From assembly GCF_002277025.1 (NCBI RefSeq), contig NZ_NIWD01000019.1:124001-188000 (forward strand): a DNA stretch of 64,000 bases, written 5' to 3'. This DNA comes from Sphingopyxis sp. GW247-27LB (GTDB lineage: Bacteria > Pseudomonadota > Alphaproteobacteria > Sphingomonadales > Sphingomonadaceae). The translations under genes and the position numbers were made by a program. Shown here piece after piece: positions 34,049 through 42,116 of this stretch. Under the pieces are notes generated by a model. That model ran no database searches. It saw only the letters and a list, made by a program, of their open reading frames with translations, and was not told the DNA's origin. Each line of letters begins with the position of its first letter. Within the stretch, counting starts at the first letter, position 1.

Positions 34049-35175
34049 CTAGAAAGGCTTTGATCGGCGCGCGAATCCTCTCGGAAAGGGGATGGCGATC
34101 AGATCACGCATTGCTGATCGAGCGATCGGCGATCGTCGACATCGTACCCGATAGCGGCGTCCCGACCGACTTTGATCCAGTTCGCTTGGACGGCGGCATG
34201 CTCGTTCCCGGTTTTATCGATACGCAAGTGAACGGGGGTGGCGGCGTATTGTTCAACGAATCCCCGACGATCGACGGGATTAGGGCGATCACCGAGGCAC
34301 ACAGGGCATTCGGGACCACGGCCTTGCTTCCTACCCTCATCAGTGATGATTTCGACGTGATTGAGCGCGGGATAGCCGCAGTACGTGACGCTATCGCGAT
34401 CGGGACCCCCGGCGTTCTGGGAATCCATATTGAAGGCCCCTTTCTGAACATTGAAAAGAAAGGCATTCACGACGCATCGAAAATCCGCAAGATGGATGAG
34501 CGGGCCGTGAATCTGCTTTCCTCGCTAGGTGCAGGAAAAACACTTGTGACCCTCGCGCCCGAAATGGTCGCTACCGGCCTGATCGCCGAATTGACGGCTC
34601 GGGGCGTCATTGTCTCTGCCGGACACACGCTGGCAACAAGCGAGGATATGGATCGCGCAATCAGCGAAGGGCTTCGGGCAATCACCCATTTGTTCAACGC
34701 TATGCCCCCGTTAGCTAGCCGGACGCCAGGAGTCGCAGGGGCTGGATTGGCGTCCCCGCTGATTTGTGGCGTGATAGTCGATGGCCACCATGTTCATCCG
34801 ACCGCGCTGCGGGCCGCTTTCCGCGCGAAGGGTCCCGACGAATTGATGCTCGTAACGGACTCCATGCCGACGGTCGGCACCGATATCGATACATTCTTCC
34901 TTGGCGAGACCGAGATTTTTCGCAACGAAGGTGCACTGCGCTCGGCTGACGGAACCTTGGCCGGCTCCGACCTCGACATGGCTCGGGCCATTCGGAACGC
35001 TGTTTCGAACATGCACGTCGAACTTGCGGACGCTTGCAAGATGGCGAGCGCGACGCCGGCGGCTTTGCTGGGGCTGACCGGCACCTATGGATGCCTCGCG
35101 CCGCGCGCGCGCGCAGATATCGTGCACCTCTCCGAAGACATTGAGATCGTCCGGACCTGGATCGGCGGCGAGTAG
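34045..35175 (+). CDS. nagA: N-acetylglucosamine-6-phosphate deacetylase
   Basis: 376-residue amidohydrolase that deacetylates GlcNAc-6-P to GlcN-6-P. Signatures: GGMLVPGFIDTQVNGGGG, GIHIEGPFLN, SAGHTLATSEDM, THLFNAMPPLASRTPG, VDGHHVHPTALR and the catalytic Asp in LVTDSMPTVG. Start overlaps the nagB-II stop by 4 bp, so the two steps from GlcNAc-6-P to fructose-6-P are translationally linked. N- and C-termini are typical length. Confidence 0.95.
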   Translation: MTRKALIGARILSERGWRSDHALLIERSAIVDIVPDSGVPTDFDPVRLDGGMLVPGFIDTQVNGGGGVLFNESPTIDGIRAITEAHRAFGTTALLPTLISDDFDVIERGIAAVRDAIAIGTPGVLGIHIEGPFLNIEKKGIHDASKIRKMDERAVNLLSSLGAGKTLVTLAPEMVATGLIAELTARGVIVSAGHTLATSEDMDRAISEGLRAITHLFNAMPPLASRTPGVAGAGLASPLICGVIVDGHHVHPTALRAAFRAKGPDELMLVTDSMPTVGTDIDTFFLGETEIFRNEGALRSADGTLAGSDLDMARAIRNAVSNMHVELADACKMASATPAALLGLTGTYGCLAPRARADIVHLSEDIEIVRTWIGGE

Positions 35176-35199
35176 CGAGCACCCTCCAGGCGGCCGACC

Positions 35200-36045
35200 T
35201 CACTTTAGGATTGCCAACGCCTCTTCCACTGCATCGGCAAGAGCGTCGACTTCATCCAGCGTGCTGTACATGGCGAACGATGCGCGGCAGGTCGAACTGA
35301 AGCCTAGCATTTGATGGAGCGGTTGAGTGCAGTGCGCGCCGGCACGGACGCAGATACCCTTGGCGTCCAGGATCGCCGCTATATCGTTCGCATGGGCGCC
35401 GGCAGAGGCGAACGTCAGAATTGGACCGGGCTTTTCGGCATCGCCGAAGACGGTGATGTTTGGAATAGCCGCGAATCGAGCCCGCGCGTGGCGACCAAGC
35501 GCTGCCTCGTGGGTAGCGATAGTCGTACGCCCCACGCCCTCGACATAGTCGAGGGCGGCGACAAGTCCGATCGCTTCCAGAATTGGCGGCGTCCCGGCCT
35601 CGAACTTGTGCGGCGCGGCAGCATATTCGACGTGATCGCGGCCGAAGGTTGCGACCATCTCGCCGCCGCCGAGCATCGGTGGCATGCGTTCGAGCCAGCC
35701 GGGCTTGGCATAGAGAGCCCCGATACCCGTCGGCCCATAAAGCTTGTGACCGGTGAGCGCATAGAAATCGACGTCGAGCGCCGAAACGTCGATTGCGTGA
35801 TGTACCACGGCCTGGGTTCCATCTGCGAGCACAGGAACGCCCTTTTCATGGGCAAGCCGAACAATTGCCTCGAGCGGTGTCAATACCCCGAAAACATTCG
35901 ACATGTGTGTGACCGCCACGAGCCGCGTGCGAGGCGTGATCGCGTCGGCGAAGGCGGTGGGATCGAGATTGCCGAAGGCGTCGGGATCGACCCAGCGCAA
36001 GACGATGCCGTGCCGCTCCCGAAGCATGTTCCCCGTCAGCACCCA
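35200..36045 (-). pseudogene. SufS-like cysteine desulfurase, 5' end replaced by the IS
   Basis: About 282 C-terminal codons of a class V aminotransferase: pyridoxal-lysine motif TGHKLYGPTGIGALY, then PPMLGGGEM, AAAPHKFEAGTPPILEAIGL, RAGAHCTQPLHQML and the active-site Cys in SSTCRASFAMYST. The first 120 or so residues, expected upstream on the minus strand, are missing: the coding frame runs into the left end of the IS at 36046. What lies on the other side of the IS is not the missing part but an unrelated gene, so this is a truncation by deletion or rearrangement rather than simple insertion. Confidence 0.85.
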
Positions 36046-36070
36046 TGGCACAGATTTGAGGTTGTGATTT

Positions 36071-36131
36071 AAGGAGGGTTGGGGCTTCGTCGTAGTGACG
36101 AAGGAACGAAGATGAAGCCCCAACCCTCCTT
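36071..36131. repeat. 18-bp perfect inverted repeat around the orfA start codon
   Basis: AAGGAGGGTTGGGGCTTC (36071-36088) and GAAGCCCCAACCCTCCTT (36114-36131). The ATG of orfA (36112-36114) lies at the base of the right arm, and the spacer holds a smaller CGTC/GACG stem. In RNA read in from outside, the start codon would be buried. Confidence 0.75.
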
Positions 36132-36498
36132 GAAAAAATCGCCGGCAAAGGCCCCTGCTGAGCGGGTGGTGAAGGATATTCGGCGTCAGACCCGTCGCCA
36201 CTTCTCGGCTGAAGACAAGATCCGCATCGTTCTCGATGGGCTGCGCGGCGAGGACAGCATCGCCGAGCTGTGCCGCAAGGAAGGCATCGCCCAGAGCCTT
36301 TATTACACCTGGTCGAAAGAGTTCATGGAAGCGGGTAAGCGCCGTCTGGCCGGCGACACCGCCCGCGCCGCAACCACCGGCGAGGTTCAGGATCTGCGCC
36401 GCGAAGCCCGTGCTCTGAAGGAATGCGTGGCCGACCTGACACTCGAAAACCGTCTGCTCAAAAAAAGCATGATTGCGGATGGGGGCGACGACGAATGA
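36112..36498 (+). CDS. IS3-family OrfA (HTH_Tnp_1-type)
   Basis: 128 residues from ATG 36112. HTH of the IS3 OrfA type (RRHFSAEDKIRIVLDGLRGEDSIAELCRKEGI, QSLYYTWSKEFMEAGKRRL) followed by a leucine-zipper-like segment ending LTLENRLLKKSMIADGG. A run of seven A (36460-36466) about 30 nt before the stop could support -1 frameshifting into OrfB; the -1 frame from there joins the OrfB reading frame without a stop. Stop overlaps the orfB ATG by 4 nt. Confidence 0.92.
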   Translation: MKPQPSLKKSPAKAPAERVVKDIRRQTRRHFSAEDKIRIVLDGLRGEDSIAELCRKEGIAQSLYYTWSKEFMEAGKRRLAGDTARAATTGEVQDLRREARALKECVADLTLENRLLKKSMIADGGDDE

Positions 36499-37475
36499 GG
36501 TATCCCGCATCCGAAAAACTCGAGATCATCCGGATCGTCGAGCAGTCGCACCTACCCGCCAAGCGTACGCTGGACCAGCTCGGCATCGCCCGCCGGACGT
36601 TCTATCGCTGGTACGACCGCTACCTCGAAGGCGGGCCGGAGGCGTTGGAGGATCGGCCGTCAGCGCCAAGCCGGGTGTGGAACCGTATCGGCGACGACAT
36701 CCAGGACCAGATCATCGAACTCGCGCTGGATTACAGCGAGCTGTCACCGCGAGAGCTGGCGGTGCGCTTCACCGACGAGAAGCGCTACTTCGTCTCGGAA
36801 GCCACGGTTTACCGCCTGTTGAAGGCCCATGATCTGATCACCAGCCCGGCCTATGTCGTGATCAAGGCCGCCGATCAGTTCCACACCAAAACCACCCGGC
36901 CGAACGAGATGTGGCAGACTGATTTTACCTACTTCAAAATCATCGGATGGGGCTGGATGTACCTGTCGACCGTGCTCGACGACTTCTCGCGCTACATCAT
37001 CGCCTGGAAGTTGTGCACCAACATGCGGGCCGACGATGTGACCGAGACGCTGGACCTGGCCCTCATGGCCTCGGGTTGCGACAGCGCCACGGTGCTGCAC
37101 AAGCCCCGGCTGCTCAGCGATAACGGCCCCAGCTACATCGCCGGCGAGTTGGCCGAGTATATCGAGGCCAATAAAATGAGCCATGTGCGCGGTGCTCCGA
37201 TGCATCCGCAAACCCAGGGCAAGATCGAACGCTGGCACCAGACTCTGAAAAACCGCATCCTGCTGGAAAATTACTTCCTGCCCGGCGACCTCGAAGCCCA
37301 GATCGAGGCCTTCGTCGATCACTACAACCACCAGCGCTACCATGAGAGCCTGAACAACGTGACCCCCGCCGACGCCTACTTCGGCAGGGCGCCAGCCATC
37401 ATCAAACAGCGCGAAAGGATCAAGCAACAGACCATCGAGCATCGGCGCTTGCAACACCGAAAGCTCGCCGCATAA
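36495..37475 (+). CDS. IS3-family OrfB transposase (DDE integrase)
   Basis: 326 residues from ATG 36495; the frame is open from 36423, allowing an OrfAB fusion. HTH-like start (YPASEKLEIIRIVEQS, TLDQLGIARRTFYRWYDRY), then the rve catalytic core with Asp in EMWQTDFTYFK, Asp in LLSDNGPSY and Glu in GKIERWHQTLKNR. Appears intact, so the copy is potentially active. Confidence 0.93.
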   Translation: MRYPASEKLEIIRIVEQSHLPAKRTLDQLGIARRTFYRWYDRYLEGGPEALEDRPSAPSRVWNRIGDDIQDQIIELALDYSELSPRELAVRFTDEKRYFVSEATVYRLLKAHDLITSPAYVVIKAADQFHTKTTRPNEMWQTDFTYFKIIGWGWMYLSTVLDDFSRYIIAWKLCTNMRADDVTETLDLALMASGCDSATVLHKPRLLSDNGPSYIAGELAEYIEANKMSHVRGAPMHPQTQGKIERWHQTLKNRILLENYFLPGDLEAQIEAFVDHYNHQRYHESLNNVTPADAYFGRAPAIIKQRERIKQQTIEHRRLQHRKLAA

Positions 37476-37530
37476 TATCCACCCACAGACGAGGCCTGCA
37501 CTCCGCTAATTTACGCCACGGCCTGTGCCA

Positions 37531-37871
37531 AATGTTCTGACGACGGACACCTTGCTCGGCCGAGGCGGCAGGGCCCGCGGATGGGAGTGGACGAAGCCGA
37601 CCGCGAGTTGCCTGGTTTGCGCGAGCTTCGCAACACGCCGCAAATAGGGATGGTTGATTCGAACATTGCCTTCCCCCCAACCGATCTCGCCGGCCTCCGG
37701 AGTGATTAATTCAGCAAGTGTGAAAACCATTGACGTCGCCGTTTCGCGCATGCCGAACAAGGCGAATGCGCCGCCCTCCAAGGGATCGGGCGCATCTAGA
37801 ACGGTCGCGATCAACCTTCCGAGCTCGGGTTGTGCAAGGCGCAGCAGCGCGCCGCCGTTCGCATTTGTCAT
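37531..37871 (-). pseudogene. JAB/MPN-domain protein, 3' end removed at the IS
   Basis: About 113 codons before the IS end. JAB fold features: GGALLRLAQPELGRLIATVLDA, FALFGMRETATSMVFTLAELITP, and the start of the JAMM motif in AVGFVHSHPRALPPRPSK. The last Asp of the motif and everything beyond is lost; the frame then reads 8 codons of IS sequence to a stop at 37506. The start overlaps the end of the Ubl gene by 4 bp. In Ubl operons such JAB proteins trim the Ubl tail and are often fused or linked to an E1-like ThiF protein; any such part is gone here. Confidence 0.7.
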
Positions 37872-38104
37872 GCCGCGCCGCCCATGATGAATTGGCGTGT
37901 CACGAGAAAACTCAACCCGTCGGCCGCGGCCAATGTCCCGTCGAGGGCGACTTCTTTCAGTCCGGCTGGCGTCTCAAGTTCGATCACGACGTTGTCCAGC
38001 GGGACCCCGGCCATTGCGGCGACTTGCGCGGCGGGAAGCGGCGCGCGCGAGATGTCGTGCGGGCGGTTGTTGATGTAAATTCGATATGTTGTTTCAGACG
38101 GCAT
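37868..38104 (-). CDS. Small ubiquitin-like (multiubiquitin/PF14452-type beta-grasp) protein
   Basis: 78 residues: TTYRIYINNRPHDISRAPLP, AAQVAAMAGVPLDNVVIELET, GLKEVALDGTLAAADGLSFLV, TRQFIMGGAA. The strand-helix-strand order and the closing TRQFIMGG are what I recall for prokaryotic multiubiquitin-type Ubl modules; here there is a single module. The chain ends Gly-Gly-Ala-Ala, so two residues would need removal to expose Gly-Gly, a job suited to the overlapping JAB gene. An operator-like dyad lies 60-85 bp upstream. Ubl identity is by pattern and neighbour only, no search was run. Confidence 0.7.
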   Translation of the reverse strand: MPSETTYRIYINNRPHDISRAPLPAAQVAAMAGVPLDNVVIELETPAGLKEVALDGTLAAADGLSFLVTRQFIMGGAA

Positions 38105-38163
38105 TCAGAATCCTCCGTTCCGTCGCGCCGTTCGACTGCTTTCGCCCGTCGATCCGATGCATC

Positions 38164-38190
38164 TAATACCAGATTGTAACCAATTTTGGT
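38164..38190 (-). promoter_or_regulatory. Operator-like sites upstream of the Ubl gene
   Basis: On the minus strand TGGTTACAATCTGGTATTA (38182 down to 38164) has two TGGT half-sites 11 bp apart, the second being TGGTATTA. It overlaps ACCAA-TT-TTGGT at 38179-38190. Similar to the site at nagB (32981), so the Ubl/JAB pair could have been under the same regulator; weaker than the nagB and anmK copies. Confidence 0.4.
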
Positions 38191-38336
38191 AGCAGCGCAA
38201 TCCGACGGAAAAGCGGCGACATCGAGCGGGCCGCGATGGTCGCGCCCCGGGATAGATTCGATGCGCCAGAATGGCCGGAATGGAAGGCGGGTCGCATAAT
38301 TGGCCCTTGTATTGCGATCTGGGGCCGGGCATCAGC

Positions 38337-39077
38337 ATGGCAATGCGGGGCCCGAAAATTGATACAATAGTATTTGACCTTGACGGGACGCTTGTCGACA
38401 CGGCTCCCGATCTCATTGCTGCGCTCAATCATTCGCTGGAAGTCCTTGGCCGGCCTACTGTCGAGCCGATGCTCGTGCGCCCCCTTGCCGGCCACGGCGC
38501 GCGCGCGCTGCTGGATGCAGGACTGACGCTTAACGGAGATGCGCCGGAGGAACTGATCGCACGAGCCATTCCCGTATTCTTGGAACACTATGCCGACAAT
38601 ATTTGTACGTTTTCGGCACCCTATCCGGGACTGGAACTCGCGCTCGAAGAGTTGCGGATCGAGGGCTTCAGGCTCGCGATTTGCACCAATAAGCCGGAGG
38701 GACTTGCGAACCATCTGGTCGAAGCGCTCGGCTGGGCTGGTGTGTTCGACGCTATTATCGGTGGCGACACATTGCCTGTTCGAAAACCCGATCCACTCCC
38801 GTTGCTCACCGCAATTACGCAGGCCAAAGGGGCCAAGGCCATCTATGTTGGAGATTCGGCGGTCGATGTAGCGACAGCGAGAGCCGCGGCGATGCCGTCG
38901 ATTGCTGTCGGCTTCGGATTTTCCGACGTGTGCGCCAGCCAGCTTGGCGCGGATTTGCACATCGATCATTTCGACATGCTCCCCGCCGCCGTGCGGTCGA
39001 TCATTGCACCCGCCACACTGATCGCACAGCGCGTGAGTCTCGACCTTGACTCCGGTCAGGCGACCGTCGCCGTCTGA
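38337..39077 (+). CDS. HAD-family phosphatase, phosphoglycolate phosphatase-like (possible MurNAc-6-P phosphatase)
   Basis: 246 residues from ATG 38337 (ATG 38343 also possible; neither has a strong RBS). HAD motif I TIVFDLDGTLVDTAPD, motif II ICTNKP, Lys in RKPDPLPLL, motif III IYVGDSAVDVATARAA. Helical cap domain between motifs I and II. Sequence alone says Gph-like; among peptidoglycan-sugar genes the related MupP activity (MurNAc-6-P dephosphorylation) is an alternative, which would compete with MurQ. Convergent with anmK, overlapping by 22 bp. Confidence 0.82.
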   Translation: MAMRGPKIDTIVFDLDGTLVDTAPDLIAALNHSLEVLGRPTVEPMLVRPLAGHGARALLDAGLTLNGDAPEELIARAIPVFLEHYADNICTFSAPYPGLELALEELRIEGFRLAICTNKPEGLANHLVEALGWAGVFDAIIGGDTLPVRKPDPLPLLTAITQAKGAKAIYVGDSAVDVATARAAAMPSIAVGFGFSDVCASQLGADLHIDHFDMLPAAVRSIIAPATLIAQRVSLDLDSGQATVAV

Positions 39078-40153
39078 GCCTTGTAGAGCTTTCCGGCCGT
39101 GGTGAGGCCGGGCGCGCCCGTCGTGTTCGGGAAGGTCACCGGCAACCCCCGAACCGAGCGCGCCGCGATAAATCCGATGGCTTCGGCTTCGATAAAATCT
39201 CCGCGCAACCCGAAATCGTCAGCGCTTTCACAAGCGCCAAGCACTTCTCGCAAGGCCTCCATTATGACGGGATTATGTCGCCCGCCACCGCAAATGATCC
39301 ATAGTTCCGGTTGTTCGGGGAGCTGGCGTGCGCCCAGCGCCACGGAATTGGCGGTAAACGCGACCAACGTCGCCGCTGCGTCGGCGGCCGAGAGATCATC
39401 CACGATATCGAGCGGAAAGTCATAGCGATCCAACGACTTCGGGCCTTCACGCTCGAAATAGGGATGCGCAAGTAAATGACTCAGCACTGCCTGATTGACC
39501 TCTCCGCTCGCGGCCAGCGCTCCGCCATCATCATATCGGCCAAGACCGCGCTTCTGGACCGTGAGATCGAGCATCCCATTGCCGGGCCCGGTATCGAGTG
39601 CGATGATTTGTTCATCGCTGCCAATGAACGTGAAATTCGCGACGCCGCCTACATTGAGAAAGGCGATTGGACCTGACTTCCCGATCTTCCGTGCCAGTGC
39701 GGCGTGATAGATGGGAACAAGAGGCGCGCCCTCTCCGCCAACGGCCATATCGGCCTGCCGAACGTCCGCGACAACGTCAACGCCGAGCGTATTGGCGATT
39801 CTTGCAGGGTCGCCAATCTGGATCGTCAACCCGCGGTCGGGCCGGTGAAGGACGGTTTGGCCGTGATAACCGATCAATTCGATCTTACCGGCCCCCGGTT
39901 TGGAGAGAAGTTCGCGCGCGCAGCGTACATGCGCGCTGACAATGATATCGTCAGCCTCCGCCAACAGTCTCGGTTCGGCCGTACCGGTCGCCACAAACTG
40001 TTCGGTGGCGTCTTTGACGATGGCGCGCTCTGCGGTCGAGAATGAGGTGAGGTGCGTCGGGCCGAAGTCGTCGATTGCTTCGCCATCGGAACTCAAAATG
40101 GCCGCATCAACGCCATCGAGCGATGTCCCGCTCATGAAACCAAGAATGCGCAT
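39056..40153 (-). CDS. anmK: Anhydro-N-acetylmuramic acid kinase
   Basis: 365 residues from ATG 40153 (GGGGAACGAG upstream). Kinase signatures: ILGFMSGTSLDGVDAAIL at the start, IGYHGQTVLHRPDRG, ADVRQADMAVGGEGAPLVPIYH, FLNVGGVANFTFI, ALDTGPGNGMLD and WIICGGGRHN. It opens the 1,6-anhydro ring of anhMurNAc with ATP, giving MurNAc-6-P for MurQ. Divergent from the PP2C-like gene; the 122-bp space between contains an operator-like TGGTATCATAG site. Confidence 0.95.
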   Translation of the reverse strand: MRILGFMSGTSLDGVDAAILSSDGEAIDDFGPTHLTSFSTAERAIVKDATEQFVATGTAEPRLLAEADDIIVSAHVRCARELLSKPGAGKIELIGYHGQTVLHRPDRGLTIQIGDPARIANTLGVDVVADVRQADMAVGGEGAPLVPIYHAALARKIGKSGPIAFLNVGGVANFTFIGSDEQIIALDTGPGNGMLDLTVQKRGLGRYDDGGALAASGEVNQAVLSHLLAHPYFEREGPKSLDRYDFPLDIVDDLSAADAAATLVAFTANSVALGARQLPEQPELWIICGGGRHNPVIMEALREVLGACESADDFGLRGDFIEAEAIGFIAARSVRGLPVTFPNTTGAPGLTTAGKLYKAQTATVA

Positions 40154-40192
40154 CTCTCGTTCCCCTAACCGTAGTCGATGTTGCGCACCTGC

Positions 40193-40208
40193 TACCACTA
40201 TGATACCA
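40193..40208 (-). promoter_or_regulatory. Operator-like site between anmK and the PP2C-like gene
   Basis: Minus strand TGGTATCATAGTGGTA: TGGTAT core plus a second TGGTA 11 bp on. Lies 40 bp upstream of anmK and 68 bp upstream of the divergent gene. Same layout as 32981-33000. Confidence 0.55.
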
Positions 40209-40275
40209 CATCATCAAGCTGCGATATCGGTCGGCGCGCAGAAGGCCGGTCGCGCGTCTATTTAATGGAGCCGAG

Positions 40276-41148
40276 ATGTTCAACGTCCGTTTGGCGGAGA
40301 CTCGATCCGGAGCGGCAGCGAATGAGGATGTGGTCGGATATACGGACTTCGCGGCCTGGGTTATCGATGGCGCATCAGGCATTGGGGAGAACCTCGTCTC
40401 AGCTGTCAGCGATGCACAATGGTTCGCGCAGCGGGTCGATAGGGAACTCCGCGATCTACTGGCTAGCAAGCCGACGATGCCTTTCGAGGATTTGTTCGCG
40501 GCCGTCATACGTCACTGCCGGTCGTCCTATTCGACGCTGGCGCGGCGACCGCCCGCGGGGCGCCATGAACTGCCAAGCGCGGCGATAGCTTTTGTCCGCG
40601 CCCTGCCCGAAAAGGTTGAACTGGCAACACTCGGAGACTGCAGGATCGCCTACCGGTCCCTAGGCGGAGAAGAATTCGCCGAACATGGAGACGGCGGCAA
40701 TATAGGCCCTTTCGAACACCGCACCAAGGCGTTGGCCCGATCGATCCTCGCCGAGCGACCTGAGATTTCGGCGGCCGAACTTTTCGAGGAATTGCGGCCA
40801 CAACTCGTCCAAAATCGAGCCTTCATGAATGTCGATGGCGGCTATTGGGTGCTGGGTCTTCAAATGGAGGCAATCGAGCGCGCAGATCGCGCCGAACTGC
40901 CCGCCGGCGACTGGGCAATCGCGCTAGCAAGCGATGGTTTCCTGCGCCTCGCCGATATGTTCGCTCACCTTGGGGCCAGCGATCTGCTCTCAATCGAGAA
41001 CCGCGCCGAATTCGAGAAATGCTATTCCGACCTTCGCAATCTCGAGCAAGTCGATGGGTCCCTTCGCCGCCACCCGCGCGCGAAAATTTCGGACGACGTC
41101 AGCTTCATAAGGATCGATGTGCATACCAATAGTGTGCCAAATGGTTGA
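40276..41148 (+). CDS. PP2C-like protein phosphatase domain protein
   Basis: 290 residues. PP2C metal-site features: WVIDGASGIGE near the N-terminus (Asp-Gly), LATLGDCRIAYRS in the middle, WAIALASDGFLRLADMF, and the C-terminal KISDDVSFIRID (Asp-Asp). Start ATG 40276 with GGAG upstream. Lacks transmembrane or sensor domains. It lies just before the GntR gene on the same strand and divergent from anmK. Related PP2C-like genes next to amino-sugar genes are not something I can name; a role in controlling the locus is only a guess. Confidence 0.72.
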   Translation: MFNVRLAETRSGAAANEDVVGYTDFAAWVIDGASGIGENLVSAVSDAQWFAQRVDRELRDLLASKPTMPFEDLFAAVIRHCRSSYSTLARRPPAGRHELPSAAIAFVRALPEKVELATLGDCRIAYRSLGGEEFAEHGDGGNIGPFEHRTKALARSILAERPEISAAELFEELRPQLVQNRAFMNVDGGYWVLGLQMEAIERADRAELPAGDWAIALASDGFLRLADMFAHLGASDLLSIENRAEFEKCYSDLRNLEQVDGSLRRHPRAKISDDVSFIRIDVHTNSVPNG

Positions 41149-41269
41149 AGCCGGCAACCTCAAGGTGCTATTGGACCTTTATCGGTCAGGCTGACGGGAA
41201 CGAACAGGCGAAAATGCGATTGTTCCTCGGCCGCTTGCCGGATCGGAATATGTGCGGAAAGGACCAATA

Positions 41270-42037
41270 ATGCGAGACAAGCTTGCCGGATTGAAGGAGA
41301 GCAACGCGCCTCTCTACCTTCAATTGGCGCGCAATCTTCGTGAGCACATCCAAAGCGGCGGCGTGGAACCGGGCGAGCCGCTCCCGTCCGAGCGCGAACT
41401 CTCGGAACGAATGGGCATGTCCCGGGTCACGATCCGAAAGGGCATCCAGAAGCTCATCGAGGAGGGCTTGCTCTTTCGTCGGCATGGTTCGGGAACATAT
41501 GTCAGCGATCGTATCGAGGCGCGGGGTGCAATGCTAACGAGCTTTTCTGAAGATGCACGATCGAGAGGTGATGATCCTAGTGTCGTCTGGATGATGCGTA
41601 GCTACGCCAACGCCACCGACGAGGAGGCGGCCGCCTTGGAGATTCCGATCGCCACCAAGGTCGCAAGGCTCGCGCGTGTGCGCCTTGCGAATGGCGAACC
41701 GCTGGCGATAGAACATGCTGTCGTTCCCGCGGAGTTCCTCCCGGATTTGGATGCCGTGGGTGACTCGCTCTACGCAGCGCTTCAGAGTTCGGGGGTATTT
41801 CCTGTGTCCGGCACGCAGCGTATTCGGGCTGCCTTGGCCACTCCGACCGAAGCCGGGATGCTCTCGATTGCGCAGAGCTCGGAGATATTGCGCATTGAGC
41901 GCCTGACCCGTGATACGAAGGGTACGCCGGTTGAATTTACCAGGTCTGCGTATCGAGGCGATCGATATGAATTCGTCACTGACATCGCTGCCAGCACAGC
42001 GTCGGTGTCACGGCGCGATCCTGTTGGAATGCCGTGA
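41270..42037 (+). CDS. GntR-family (HutC subfamily) regulator, NagR-like
   Basis: 255 residues from ATG 41270. wHTH of the GntR type (APLYLQLARNLREHIQSGGVEPGEPLPSERELSERMGMSRVTIRKGIQKLIEEGLLFRRHGSGTYVS is read in short overlapping blocks) followed by a UTRA/HutC ligand domain (RVRLANGEPLAIEHAVVP, IERLTRDTKGTPVEFTRSAYRGDRYEF). NagR/DasR-type members respond to amino-sugar phosphates and bind TGGTNT-containing sites, so the repeated TGGTAT sites in this block are its likely targets. No such site is seen before its own gene. Confidence 0.9.
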   Translation: MRDKLAGLKESNAPLYLQLARNLREHIQSGGVEPGEPLPSERELSERMGMSRVTIRKGIQKLIEEGLLFRRHGSGTYVSDRIEARGAMLTSFSEDARSRGDDPSVVWMMRSYANATDEEAAALEIPIATKVARLARVRLANGEPLAIEHAVVPAEFLPDLDAVGDSLYAALQSSGVFPVSGTQRIRAALATPTEAGMLSIAQSSEILRIERLTRDTKGTPVEFTRSAYRGDRYEFVTDIAASTASVSRRDPVGMP

Positions 42038-42116
42038 CGGAGTTTGAGGTGTGCCCACCACATCGCGCATATCTTGCTCGGTTCCGGGGCAGTTGATTCT
42101 CGATGGCGGCACGCCA

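Larger units (their letters stand above)
36046..37530 (+). mobile_element. IS3-family insertion sequence
   Basis: 1485 bp bounded by inverted ends starting TGGCACAG (36046-36053) and ending CTGTGCCA (37523-37530); the next bases also match partly. It carries overlapping orfA and orfB with DDE transposase features. No target-site duplication: the bases outside the ends are CCA on the left and AAT on the right, and the flanking genes are different (sufS-like left, JAB/Ubl right). This fits recombination between two IS copies or an adjacent deletion. Confidence 0.88.

Noticed and set aside
36046..37530. Simple insertion of the IS into sufS
   Set aside because: The other side of the IS is not the missing sufS part and there is no target duplication.
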